Source: Actinomycetota bacterium (GTDB lineage: Bacteria; Actinomycetota; Acidimicrobiia; Acidimicrobiales; Ilumatobacteraceae). From it: DNA of 64,000 nucleotides. Below are positions 49,396 through 57,577 of this stretch, piece after piece. The translations under genes were made by a program, and so were the position numbers. Position 1 is the stretch's first letter. Each line of letters starts with the position of its first letter. Under the pieces are notes generated by a model. It ran no database searches. It saw nothing but the letters and a program-made list of their open reading frames with translations, and was not told the origin of the DNA. The stretch spans positions 1-64,000 of the forward strand of contig CAUJET010000113.1 in the NCBI GenBank assembly GCA_963169665.1. Reading direction: 5' to 3'.

Positions 49396-50132
49396 ACGCT
49401 GGTGCAGCCGGGCGTGACCTCGAACTCGACGACGACCGGGACGTGGTCGCTGATGGCCCACCACCACTCGCCGCCGGGCGACTCCCATTGCTCGGTCACC
49501 CTCGAGCGTTCGGGCACGAGTACATAGTCGAGGCGTGAGCGCGGCGCGATGGAGGGGTTGGTGGGGCCGCCGCCGGGATCGCGCAGGGCGACGGGACGGA
49601 ACTCGCGGATCACCTCCACCTCGCCCGGTGCGTTGAGGTCGCCGGCCACCACGGCGAGCGGCGCCGACTCCTCCGCCACCAGCGCGGCGACGCGCCCTGC
49701 CTGGGCGATGCGCTCGTCGGGCTGTCGATGGGCAGCGAGGTGGGTGTCGTAGAGGCGCAGCCGGTCGTCGCCGCGCGAGACGGTGGCGGCGACCACGATG
49801 CGATGCCGGAACGTCCAGGTCGAGACGCCGGGCGAGATGGTGCGACGGGCGATCGACGACAGCGGGCCGGGGGACATGATCACCAGTCCCTCGGACAGCC
49901 ACCAGGCGAGCGGCGTGTACGGATGATGCTTGCGGGCCCACGTGTGGTGCCAGCCGAGCAGCCCGGTGAGCGTGGCCGCCTGCCCACGACGGATCTCCTG
50001 CAACGCGACGGCATCGGGCCGGTGTTCGCGGATCACCTCGGCCACGAGTTCGAGGTCGGGGCGGCCGGCGCCGCGCAGGTTCCACGTGAGGATCCGCCAG
50101 GGCCGTGCGGGGGTGGGAACGGCTTCCGTCAT
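49200..50132 (-). CDS. endonuclease/exonuclease/phosphatase (EEP) family protein with antisense tail
   Basis: The 310-residue EEP protein has all family motifs: LTWNLRGAG (Asn), ALQEIR (Glu), YDTHLAAH, AGDLNAPGE (Asp, Asn) and SDHVPV (Asp, His) near residue 232. Together these coordinate a divalent metal for phosphodiester or phosphate ester cleavage. The domain ends soon after SDHVPVVVEFEV. The remaining 60 residues are a serine/arginine-rich tail read from the strand opposite the glycosylase gene, overlapping it by 196 bases. Substrate could be DNA, RNA cap or a phosphoinositide-like lipid. Confidence 0.85.
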   Translation of the reverse strand: MTEAVPTPARPWRILTWNLRGAGRPDLELVAEVIREHRPDAVALQEIRRGQAATLTGLLGWHHTWARKHHPYTPLAWWLSEGLVIMSPGPLSSIARRTISPGVSTWTFRHRIVVAATVSRGDDRLRLYDTHLAAHRQPDERIAQAGRVAALVAEESAPLAVVAGDLNAPGEVEVIREFRPVALRDPGGGPTNPSIAPRSRLDYVLVPERSRVTEQWESPGGEWWWAISDHVPVVVEFEVTPGCTSVQRANTSRSIQRVRSSISRSTAAAIDFVNRSSSWTASTRRVRRLLSVVASSFPANRSPHRIGNAK

Positions 50133-50157
50133 GCGGTGGTCAGTCTGGCCGGTCGGC

Positions 50158-50163
50158 TACCTT
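50158..50163 (+). promoter_or_regulatory. -10 element of leaderless promoter for SDR at 50171
   Basis: TACCTT ends 7 bases before ATG 50171, and no ribosome-binding site is present. Confidence 0.55.
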
Positions 50164-50170
50164 CCTCGCC

Positions 50171-50956
50171 ATGACTCGACTCGCGGGCAGGGTTGCCCTC
50201 ATCACTGGTGCATCATCCGGACTCGGGCGCGTGGGCGCCGAGCGCTTCGCCCAGGAGGGCGCGAAGGTCGTCATCGCTGACATGGCCGACGGCAACGACG
50301 TGGTGGAGGCGATCGCCGCCGCCGGTGGCGAGGCCACCTACGTCGCCTGCGACGTCACCGACGAGGCCTCGGTGCAGAACGCCGTGCAGCACGCAGTCGA
50401 GACCTTCGGTGGCCTGCACGTGCTGTACAACAACGCCGGCGTGATGCTCGGTGACGACGACAACCCGGTCACCACGAGCACCGAGACGTACCAGAAGACG
50501 ATGGACATCAACGTGCTCGGCGTGCTGCTCGGCTGCAAGCACGCGATCCCCGAGATGCTGAAGAGCGCCGAGGAGAGCGGCCAGGCCTCGTCGATCGTGA
50601 ACGTCGCCTCGTTCGTCGCCCACATGGGTGCGGCCACGCCGCAGATCGCGTACACCGCTTCGAAGGGTGCCGTGCTCGCGATGACCCGCGAGATCGCCAC
50701 GATCTACGCCCGCCAGGGTCTGCGTGCCAACGCGCTGTGCCCCGGGCCGATCATGACCCCGCTGCTCGCGAAGTTCCTGAGCGACGACGCGAAGCGCAAC
50801 CGCCGTCTCGTGCACATCCCGATGGGCCGCTTCGGCGAGCCGATCGAGATCGCCAACGGTGCGTTGTTCCTCGCCAGCAACGAGTCGAGCTGGATGACCG
50901 GCCAGTCGCTGATCATCGACGGCGGCATCACCTCGGCATACGTCACCCCCGAGTGA
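50171..50956 (+). CDS. short-chain dehydrogenase/reductase (FabG-like)
   Basis: This 261-residue classical SDR has TGASSGLGRVGAERFAQEG, then CDVTDEASV, YNNAGVML, a serine in NVASFVAHMG and YTASKGAVLAMTREIA (YxxxK). It ends SLIIDGGITSAYV as is normal for NAD(H)-dependent 3-oxoacyl or alcohol dehydrogenases. It is alone and probably leaderless. The physiological substrate is not evident. Confidence 0.92.
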   Translation: MTRLAGRVALITGASSGLGRVGAERFAQEGAKVVIADMADGNDVVEAIAAAGGEATYVACDVTDEASVQNAVQHAVETFGGLHVLYNNAGVMLGDDDNPVTTSTETYQKTMDINVLGVLLGCKHAIPEMLKSAEESGQASSIVNVASFVAHMGAATPQIAYTASKGAVLAMTREIATIYARQGLRANALCPGPIMTPLLAKFLSDDAKRNRRLVHIPMGRFGEPIEIANGALFLASNESSWMTGQSLIIDGGITSAYVTPE

Positions 50957-51032
50957 CCGGGCAGCGGCCGACCAGCGGCACGCACGCCTCGACCGCTTCG
51001 ATCGCTTCGATCTTCTGCGGGCGGGTGTCGTC

Positions 51033-52376
51033 GTGACACTGCACGGCGAGGGCGCGATCCCTGCCGACCTCGCACGCCGGTTCGCCGCCTTCATCGACGA
51101 CCGCATCGCGCAGGCGCCCCTCGGTCGCACCCTGCCGCCGTCGGCGATGATGCCGTTGCTCGACGGTGCCATCACCGCCGACGGCCTCGGCGCCGACGCG
51201 GCCTGGAACCGGTTCGTCGACCACGTCTCGCCGAACACGGTGGGCCTCGACAGCGAGCGCTACCTCGCCTTCATCCCGGTGTCACCGTCGGCCGCCGGCG
51301 TCTGGATGGATGCAGCGGTGAGCGCCGCCACGTACAGCGCCGAGTCGTGGCTGGAGGCGGCCGGTGTGGTCGCTGCGGAGAACCAGACCCTGCGCTGGCT
51401 GGCAGACGTGTTCGGCATGCCCGCATCGGCGGGCGGCTGCTTCATGAGCGGCGGGTCGATCGGCAACCTCAGCGCGCTCGCCGTGGCCCGTGAGCAGATG
51501 GGGGAGCGGCGCTCGGTCGCCGTCGCCGACACCGCGCACGCCTCGGTGTTCAACTCGCTTCGGATGCTTGGTCTGACCCGTGAGCCCGGGTACGAGATGA
51601 TCGTCGTGCCGACCGGTGACGACGGCAGGTTCACCGGCGCGGCCCTCGCCGCGGCCGTCGAGGGTCGCACCGACGTCGGGCTCGTCGTCGCCGCCGCCGG
51701 CTCCACCAACGCAGGTGTCGTCGACGATCTCGCGGGCCTCGCCGACGTGGCCGAACGGTTGGGCGCGTGGTTCCACGTCGACGGCGCGTACGGCGCGGCG
51801 GGCGCACTGCTGCCCGAGCTGCGCCACCTGTACGACGGGCTCGGTCGGGCCGACTCGCTCATCGTCGACCCGCACAAGTGGCTGTTCGCTCCCGAGGGGT
51901 CGTGCGCGCTGCTGTACAAGAACCCGGACCTCGCGGCGGCGGTGCACACCCAGCACGGGCCGTACATCGACATCCTGCACGGCGACGAGCCGTTGTGGAA
52001 CCCGAGCGACTACGGCTATCAGCTCACCCGGCGGGCGAGCGGCCTGCCGCTGTGGTTCGCGCTCGCGGTGCACGGCACCGATGCGCACGCTGAGGCGATC
52101 CGCCGCGGCATCGGACTCACCCGGCTCGCGGCAGAGCGGCTGTCGGCGATCGACGAGGTCTCGCTCGTGATGCAGCCGCAGCTGGGCGTGTTGCTGTTCC
52201 GACGGGAGGGATGGGGGCGTGCCGAATGGGGTGCGTGGGCGCACCGTGTGCTCAGCGAGGGGATCGCGTTCGTCGCGCCCTCCACGTGGAAGGGTGAGCC
52301 GGTGGGCCGGCTGGTGTTCCTGCACCCGCGCACGCCCGAGACGGTGATCGACGAGATCGCCGCCACCCTGGCCTGA
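51033..52376 (+). CDS. PLP-dependent group II amino acid decarboxylase family protein
   Basis: A 447-residue fold-type-I enzyme. PLP binding is seen in the phosphate-binding GGSIGNLSALAVAR, the His-stacking CTAHASVF-type motif (ADTAHASVF), the Asp in FHVDGAYGAAG and the Schiff-base Lys282 in VDPHKWLFAPEG. It resembles aromatic L-amino-acid or glutamate decarboxylases, giving an amine plus carbon dioxide. GTG 51033 is preferred by family length. It follows an SDR gene by 76 bases; whether the two form a pathway is not shown. Confidence 0.9.
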   Translation: MTLHGEGAIPADLARRFAAFIDDRIAQAPLGRTLPPSAMMPLLDGAITADGLGADAAWNRFVDHVSPNTVGLDSERYLAFIPVSPSAAGVWMDAAVSAATYSAESWLEAAGVVAAENQTLRWLADVFGMPASAGGCFMSGGSIGNLSALAVAREQMGERRSVAVADTAHASVFNSLRMLGLTREPGYEMIVVPTGDDGRFTGAALAAAVEGRTDVGLVVAAAGSTNAGVVDDLAGLADVAERLGAWFHVDGAYGAAGALLPELRHLYDGLGRADSLIVDPHKWLFAPEGSCALLYKNPDLAAAVHTQHGPYIDILHGDEPLWNPSDYGYQLTRRASGLPLWFALAVHGTDAHAEAIRRGIGLTRLAAERLSAIDEVSLVMQPQLGVLLFRREGWGRAEWGAWAHRVLSEGIAFVAPSTWKGEPVGRLVFLHPRTPETVIDEIAATLA

Positions 52377-52385
52377 CCGACCGCG

Positions 52386-53021
52386 TCAGCCGCGGAGCAC
52401 GACCTCGCCCCGAGGTGTGTCGAGCACGGCAGCCAACGCCGGCTCGCCCTGCTCGATCGAGATCCGCGCGTCCTCACCGACGATGGCAACGCTGCGGCTC
52501 AGGTGGTTGGCCTCGTGTGAGTGCAACTGCAACGACCGGAGCACGACGGGCTGGTCGAGCGACACGGTGGGATGTTCGCTGTCGAGCCAGTCGATCAGGA
52601 ACGGCATCGGTCCGATCCAGTGATCGAGTCGGGGGAAGGTGAGCCGCCACGACAGCAGTACCCCGTCGGGGCGGGCTCGCCACATGTCGCTGATCGGGCC
52701 CGGATCCGCGTCGGACGCGGCGAGCACCCGCACCACGTGGTCGAGCGGTGAGTCCGGGTGCGCGCACCACGCGACGAGGCGCTCACCCTCGAGCAGATGG
52801 ATGTCGAACGGCATCGGGCCCTCGTGATGACGCTGGTCGCGGTCGGGCCCGACGATCTCGAGGTAGGCGCCGTCACCGAGAGCCACCAGTTCGTTGCGGG
52901 TGCCCCGGCCGAGGTGCTGACCGCCTGGCGTCGGCGCGACGCCGAGCTGGGCACCGAGCGAGGCGACGGTGCGTTCGAGGTCGTCGGTGGCGTAGACGAG
53001 GTGGTCGATGATCCCGCTCAT
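52386..53021 (-). CDS. VOC-like (glyoxalase_3) domain protein
   Basis: The 211-residue protein starts SGIIDHLVYATDDLERTVASLGAQLGV, the glyoxalase-like-3 opening with a conserved His. It continues with YLEIVGPDRDQ and a helical WLDSEHP middle, then a C-terminal half with LRSLQLHSHEANHLSR. Such proteins are often of unknown function in actinobacteria. ATG 53021 is used; GTG 53027 is possible. It is convergent with the decarboxylase and followed by another VOC gene upstream on the same strand. Confidence 0.8.
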   Translation of the reverse strand: MSGIIDHLVYATDDLERTVASLGAQLGVAPTPGGQHLGRGTRNELVALGDGAYLEIVGPDRDQRHHEGPMPFDIHLLEGERLVAWCAHPDSPLDHVVRVLAASDADPGPISDMWRARPDGVLLSWRLTFPRLDHWIGPMPFLIDWLDSEHPTVSLDQPVVLRSLQLHSHEANHLSRSVAIVGEDARISIEQGEPALAAVLDTPRGEVVLRG

Positions 53022-53042
53022 GCCCACATCATGATCCCGGGC

Positions 53043-53567
53043 TCAGCTCAGCGTGCGCACCGGATCGGAACCGTCCCAGCCGACCGCTGCGTCGCGCACC
53101 ATGTCGTAGAACGCGAGCAGGCGCGGGGTCGGCTCGTACAGCTCCCAGTAGTGACCGCTCTGGGCGACGTCGTCGACGAACACGAACCGGGTGGTGCCCG
53201 CCATCGCACTCTGCGCCAGCGACAGTCCTGCGGCCTCGGCTCGCTCGATCGAGTCGGACACCGAGTCGGCGAGGCAGGCGAGGTGGTGCAGGCCGGTCTC
53301 GCCCTCGGCGAACCGTTCGGTCACGGCGCTGGGCGAGCGGTCGTGCTGGACGAACAGTTCGACCATGAACCCGCCCGACGGGCCGAGCATCCAGCCGTAC
53401 GCGCTGGTGTGGTCGAACGTGCTCGGCCGACCGCGGTGCACCACGTCGGTGACCGGGATGTGGTCGCGCACGAAGAACGGGCCCGCGCCGTGGCGGTCGA
53501 CCCAGCGCAGGGTGGCCAGCCGCGGATCGTCGACCACGTAGGCCACCTGCACCACCGGACCGAACAT
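53043..53567 (-). CDS. VOC family protein
   Basis: This protein has 174 residues from ATG 53567 (GTG 53576 would add three residues). It has MFGPVVQVAYVVDDPRLATLRWVDRHGAGPFFVRDH, then HTSAYGWMLGPSGGFMVELF and GLHHLACLADSVSDSIERAEAAG. This pattern matches methylmalonyl-CoA epimerase or steroid/aromatic-cleaving VOC proteins. Metal ligands His and Glu are present (LHHLA, YWELYEP). It is separated by 21 bases from the other VOC gene and likely co-transcribed with it. Confidence 0.82.
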   Translation of the reverse strand: MFGPVVQVAYVVDDPRLATLRWVDRHGAGPFFVRDHIPVTDVVHRGRPSTFDHTSAYGWMLGPSGGFMVELFVQHDRSPSAVTERFAEGETGLHHLACLADSVSDSIERAEAAGLSLAQSAMAGTTRFVFVDDVAQSGHYWELYEPTPRLLAFYDMVRDAAVGWDGSDPVRTLS

Positions 53568-53651
53568 CGTGCTCACGCCGGGCACTGTAGGAGCCGCTCG
53601 ATCTCCGGCCGCCAGCCAGGCGCGGGCCGGGAGGGCGCCCGAGCCCGTCGG

Positions 53652-53657
53652 TAGCCT
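53652..53657 (+). promoter_or_regulatory. -10 element of leaderless ClC promoter
   Basis: TAGCCT ends 7 bases before ATG 53665, the same hexamer as for rimO and the DedA-like gene. Confidence 0.55.
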
Positions 53658-53664
53658 GGCGGCG

Positions 53665-54915
53665 ATGACGGGGCGGCGGACACGGTGGGCGCTCGACGTC
53701 GTGCTCACGGCCGCGGTGGCGTTCCTGGCGGCACTGTCGACCGGCCGGATCGTGGTGTGGCTGCGCTGGGTGCTCGGCCAGGCGAAGAACGATCACCCAT
53801 GGTGGGCAGCGATGCCGGCCCTCGGCGGTGTGCTCGCGGTGCTGATCGTGGTGCGCGCCCGCACCACGCCGGCCACGGCCGACGCGTACGTGCGTGGTAT
53901 CGACGACGGCGCACTGGCGATCGGCCCTGCGCCGGCGCGGTTCCTGGCACTCGTGAGCGGCGTGGGCGTCGGTGTGCCGCTCGGCTACGAGGGCCCGATG
54001 GTGTACTTCGGCGGCTCGCTCGGTGCCTGGGTCGCGCGACGTCTTGGACGTCCCGACCGCTGGTGCATCCTGGCCGCCGCCACCTCGGCGGTCGCGATGG
54101 TGATCGGCGCGCCCATCGCCGCCGCGCTGTTCGCGAGCGAGGTGGCGCGACGAGGGCTCCCTCGCCGTCGTGACGTGGTGCCGTTGACGATCGGCGCGGC
54201 GACGTCCTGGGCGGCGCGACGCCTCACCGGCGAGTCGGGCGGCGTGCTCGGGAGCGATCTCGGTCTGACGGCCGGACAGGTGGCGGTGGGGGCGCTGGCG
54301 ATCGGCGGTGCTGCCGGGGTGTCAGCGCGTCTGTTCGTCGCCGCGGTGCGTCGGGCGAAGGAGCTGCACCTGTCGGTGGGCGCCCGCGTGGTCGGCGTCG
54401 CCGTGACGCTCGGCCTGGCCGTGCCGCTCGGCTGGTGGGCCGCCGACGAGCCGATCTTCGTCGGCAGCGGCGATCGCCTCCGCGAGTGGGCGGCACACAC
54501 GTCGCAGGGCCCGCTGCTGCTCGCCACGCTGGTGTTCGCCGGGCTCGTGATCACGATGGTCGCATGCGGTGTGGTGGGCGGCCTGTTCCTGCCGTTGCTG
54601 TCGCTCGGGGCCCTGCTCGGCGTGCTCGTGGGCCGGGCGTGGCTACCCGACGTGCCGTACGCGGCATGTGTTGGCATCGGCGCATGCTGCCTACTGGCCG
54701 CGGCCTACGGCACGCCGCTCACCGCGGTCGCGTTGGCGTTCACGTCGTTCGGCTGGTCGTCGTCGGCCTGGCTCACCGTGGTGGGCGTGGCGATCGCGAC
54801 GGCGATCGCCGGCGAGCGGTCGGTGAGCATGTACCAACGCTCCGCTCGAGCCGGCCGCGGTCGCCGAACGAGAATCCTGCCCACCTGGTGGAGTGGCCGG
54901 TACGTGCGTTCGTGA
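53665..54915 (+). CDS. ClC-family chloride channel/transporter
   Basis: The 416-residue membrane protein has about ten helices. The ClC selectivity motifs are seen as GYEGP at 107-111, with Glu109 as the gating glutamate, and GGLFLPLLSLGALLGV for the GxFxP motif. The GSGIP-type serine motif at the N-terminal side is not clear, so ion selectivity is uncertain, and a fluoride or weakly selective transporter is possible. The last 30 residues are basic. It is followed by, and may be coupled to, a dehydrogenase whose possible GTG (54912) overlaps its stop. Confidence 0.9.
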   Translation: MTGRRTRWALDVVLTAAVAFLAALSTGRIVVWLRWVLGQAKNDHPWWAAMPALGGVLAVLIVVRARTTPATADAYVRGIDDGALAIGPAPARFLALVSGVGVGVPLGYEGPMVYFGGSLGAWVARRLGRPDRWCILAAATSAVAMVIGAPIAAALFASEVARRGLPRRRDVVPLTIGAATSWAARRLTGESGGVLGSDLGLTAGQVAVGALAIGGAAGVSARLFVAAVRRAKELHLSVGARVVGVAVTLGLAVPLGWWAADEPIFVGSGDRLREWAAHTSQGPLLLATLVFAGLVITMVACGVVGGLFLPLLSLGALLGVLVGRAWLPDVPYAACVGIGACCLLAAAYGTPLTAVALAFTSFGWSSSAWLTVVGVAIATAIAGERSVSMYQRSARAGRGRRTRILPTWWSGRYVRS

Positions 54916-54932
54916 CCGGCAAGACTGACGCC

Positions 54933-55805
54933 GTGAGCTCAGTCGCCTTCATCGGTCTCGGGGTCATGGGGACCCCCATGGCCCGCCATCTCGCCAGCCA
55001 GGGACACCGCGTCACGGTGTACAACCGCACGCCGGAGAAGGCGCTCGCCTGGGTGGCCCTGTACGGCCACCGGGCTGCGCCGACGCCGCGTGAGGCGGCC
55101 GACGGCGCCGAGTTCGTGTTCCTCTGCGTCGGCAACGACAACGACGTCCGCGACGTGGTGTACGGACCCGACGGCGTGCTCGCCGGTGCCGGCCCGGGTG
55201 CGGTGCTCGTCGACCACACGACCGCCTCGGCCGAGGTGGCCAAGGAACTGGCCGAAGCAGCCGCCGAGTTCGGCGTCGGTTTCGTCGACGCACCGGTGTC
55301 GGGCGGTCAGGCGGGCGCCGAGAACGGGCAGCTCACGATCATGTGCGGGGCCGACGACGAGGCGTTCTACACGCTCGCCCTCCCGGTGATGGGTTCGTAC
55401 GCGAAGGCCGTGTCGCTGATGGGTCCCGCAGGCTCGGGCCAGCTCACCAAGATGGTGAACCAGATCTGCATCGCCGGCATCGTGCAGGGGCTGTCGGAGG
55501 GCATCAACTTCGCGATGAAGGCGGGTCTCGATCCCGACGCCGTGATCGACGTGATCAAGTACGGCGCTGCGCAGAGCTGGCAGATGGAGAACCGCGGCCA
55601 CACGATGTCGAAGGGCGAGTTCGACTTCGGCTTCGCGGTGGAGTGGATGCGCAAGGACCTCGGCATCGTCCTCGACGAGGCGAACCGCAACGGAGCTCGT
55701 CTGCCGGTGACCGCGCTGATCGACCAGTTCTACGCGCAGGTGATCGCCCGCGGCGGCCGCCGCTGGGACACGAGCAGCCTCATCCAACTCCTCGCCCACG
55801 ACTGA
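54933..55805 (+). CDS. NAD(P)-dependent beta-hydroxyacid dehydrogenase
   Basis: The 290-residue product is of the 3-hydroxyisobutyrate dehydrogenase/tartronate-semialdehyde reductase family. Its N-terminal cofactor motif VAFIGLGVMGTPMARHLASQG begins right at the start, favouring GTG 54933. The substrate-binding APVSGGQAGAENGQLTIMCGAD and catalytic Lys in GSGQLTKMVNQICIAG are canonical. An earlier GTG at 54912 would overlap the ClC stop. It might reduce glyoxylate-type or succinic-semialdehyde-type substrates. Confidence 0.92.
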   Translation: MSSVAFIGLGVMGTPMARHLASQGHRVTVYNRTPEKALAWVALYGHRAAPTPREAADGAEFVFLCVGNDNDVRDVVYGPDGVLAGAGPGAVLVDHTTASAEVAKELAEAAAEFGVGFVDAPVSGGQAGAENGQLTIMCGADDEAFYTLALPVMGSYAKAVSLMGPAGSGQLTKMVNQICIAGIVQGLSEGINFAMKAGLDPDAVIDVIKYGAAQSWQMENRGHTMSKGEFDFGFAVEWMRKDLGIVLDEANRNGARLPVTALIDQFYAQVIARGGRRWDTSSLIQLLAHD

Positions 55806-55818
55806 TCCGTCAGCGCGT

Positions 55819-55923
55819 TTGTTCGCTCACGCGTCAATACGACGCGTTCGTGAACAATCGCGAGATGACCGGTTCGGCGTTTGTTCGCTCACGCGTCGAT
55901 ATGACGCGGAAGTGACCAAACGC
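55819..55923. repeat. two related inverted repeats between convergent genes
   Basis: Each copy starts TTGTTCGCTCACGCGTC. The first folds 55819-55857 with TTGTTC/GAACAA and ACGCGTC/GACGCGT, the second 55877-55923 with GCGTTTG/CAAACGC outermost. They lie between the dehydrogenase and a P450 gene and could be a bidirectional terminator. They share CGCTCACG with the other palindromes in the window but are longer and distinct. Confidence 0.75.
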
Positions 55924-55930
55924 GCAGTGG

Positions 55931-57151
55931 TCAGGGGGTGGTGAGGGGGAGGCGGTCGACGCCGCGGATCGTGAGCCGGTCGCGCCAACTGGGGTCGCCG
56001 GCGAGCTCGACGTCGGGGAACCGGCGGATGAGCGAACCGATCGCCACCGTCGCTTCGAGCTTCGCGAGCGAGGCGCCGAGGCAGTAGTGCACCCCGGCCG
56101 CGAACGCCAGGTGGTTGCGCGAGTTCGGGCGATCGAGACGCAGCGTGTGCGGATCGTCGAACACCGACGGGTCGTGGTTCGCGGCGCCGAGCACGGTCAT
56201 CACCATCGTGTTCGCCGGCACCTCGACGTCGCCGAACACCACCGGCTGCAACGGCACGCGGACGGTCTGTTGCACCGGCCCGTCGTAGCGCAGCAGTTCG
56301 TCGATCGCCTGTGCGTCGATGCTCGGGTCGGCCGCCCACCGGCGCAGCTCGTCGGGGTGCCGGAGCAGCGCCAGCGTGCCGTTGCCGATGAGGTTCACCG
56401 TGGTCTCGTGGCCGGCGACGTACAGCAGCAGCACGAACGACATCAGTTCGGCGGTGCTCAACCGGTCGCCCGCCTCCTCCACCTGCAGCAGGGCGGAGAG
56501 CAGATCGTCGCCCAGGTGCTGGCGCCGGTGGGCGATCACCTCACGGAGGTACTCGCTCATCTGCTCGGCAGCAGCCTCGGAAGCATCGATCGTCGCGTCG
56601 TCGGCGGTCGGTTCGAGCGATGCAGTGAGCGCCTGCGACCAGTCGCGCACCTCGTCGGAACGGTCGGTCGGCAAGTCGAGCAGATCACTGATCACCTGGA
56701 ACGGCACTGGGAACGCGAGCTCGTCGACGAGTTCGATCGACCCGCGCTCGGCGGCCACGTCGAGGACGTCGTCGACCAGCTGCTGGATGCGCGGCCGGAG
56801 CCGTTCGATGGCCGACGGCGTGAAGGCCTGGGTGACCAGGCGACGCAGACGCGTGTGGTCGGGGGGATCGAGGTTGAGGATCGACTTCGAAGTGCGGCCC
56901 TCCTCGATTCGCTTCTGGAACGCCTCCCGCCGGCGCAGCCGAACCGGGTCGGTCGGCGCCGCGACGTGGGCCTCGATGTCGCGGGCGAACTCAGCGCCCC
57001 GCAGCGCCCGGGCCACGTCCTCGTAGCGGGTGAGGACCGTGAATCCCATCACCGACACGTGCACCGGATCCTCGGTGCGGAGCCGGTCGTAGAACGGGTA
57101 CGGGTCGGCGCGGAAGGCCGGATCGAACGGGTTGAACAGCGGTGCGTCCAT
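55931..57151 (-). CDS. cytochrome P450
   Basis: This 406-residue soluble P450 has the heme loop FAAGVHYCLGASLAKLE with Cys357, the I-helix motif VAGHETT (full acid-alcohol pair plus Thr), and the ExxR motif IDELLRYDGPVQ. It is closest in style to the CYP107-type hydroxylases of actinobacteria. Redox partners are not adjacent. ATG 57151 precedes a region with a possible operator at 57161-57201. A REP-like pair lies at its 3' end. Confidence 0.94.
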   Translation of the reverse strand: MDAPLFNPFDPAFRADPYPFYDRLRTEDPVHVSVMGFTVLTRYEDVARALRGAEFARDIEAHVAAPTDPVRLRRREAFQKRIEEGRTSKSILNLDPPDHTRLRRLVTQAFTPSAIERLRPRIQQLVDDVLDVAAERGSIELVDELAFPVPFQVISDLLDLPTDRSDEVRDWSQALTASLEPTADDATIDASEAAAEQMSEYLREVIAHRRQHLGDDLLSALLQVEEAGDRLSTAELMSFVLLLYVAGHETTVNLIGNGTLALLRHPDELRRWAADPSIDAQAIDELLRYDGPVQQTVRVPLQPVVFGDVEVPANTMVMTVLGAANHDPSVFDDPHTLRLDRPNSRNHLAFAAGVHYCLGASLAKLEATVAIGSLIRRFPDVELAGDPSWRDRLTIRGVDRLPLTTP

Positions 57152-57160
57152 CAGCTCATC

Positions 57161-57201
57161 GTGACACTGCGGCGCACACATGAGGGGGTCGCATGTGTCA
57201 C
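57161..57201. promoter_or_regulatory. nested inverted repeats upstream of the P450 gene
   Basis: GTGACAC (57161-57167) pairs with GTGTCAC (57195-57201), and inside it ACACATG (57176-57182) pairs with CATGTGT (57192-57198). The symmetry lies 10 bases before the P450 start. A regulator site or attenuating stem is possible. Confidence 0.35.
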
Positions 57202-57222
57202 AAGTCGTGCCACATCGTCTGC

Positions 57223-57561
57223 TCACATCTCTGTGCTGGTCGTCCCTGCCCGGATGTCGAGCTCGTGGGCGATCGCATCGATCTCGCCGGCCAGCCGGAC
57301 GTCGCGTGCGGTGATCGCGTCGACGTCGTGGCTCCACGTCACCACCACCACGTGGCCGTAGCGGAGGTCGATGTCGGGGTGGTGGTCGGCCGCCTCGGCC
57401 GCCGCGCCGATCCCGTTCACGAGCGCGAGGCCGGCGGCGAAGGTCCCCGTGTCGTAGCGGGCGCGCAAGCGGCCGTCGACGACCTGCCATCCGGTGAGGG
57501 ACCGCACGGCGTCGTGGGTGGCGGGCAGCGGGACGAGGTCCTCGGGTGGAAACGGGTTCAT
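57223..57561 (-). CDS. 4a-hydroxytetrahydrobiopterin dehydratase (pterin carbinolamine dehydratase)
   Basis: This 112-residue protein of the PCD/DCoH family has the catalytic signature AEAADHHPDIDLRYGHVVVVTWSHD, holding the two essential histidines. It dehydrates 4a-hydroxypterin to quinonoid dihydropterin after pterin-dependent hydroxylation. No aromatic amino acid hydroxylase is visible nearby, so it could also act on other pterins or molybdopterin. It is 16 bases from an SDR gene on the same strand, forming an SDR-PCD unit, with the P450 gene further downstream. Confidence 0.93.
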   Translation of the reverse strand: MNPFPPEDLVPLPATHDAVRSLTGWQVVDGRLRARYDTGTFAAGLALVNGIGAAAEAADHHPDIDLRYGHVVVVTWSHDVDAITARDVRLAGEIDAIAHELDIRAGTTSTEM

Positions 57562-57577
57562 CGGTCGTTCGTCCGAC

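Noticed and set aside
54912..54932. GTG 54912 as start of the hydroxyacid dehydrogenase
   Set aside because: It would add seven residues before the family start; GTG 54933 gives a normal N-terminus. The GTGA overlap with the ClC stop keeps it as an alternative.
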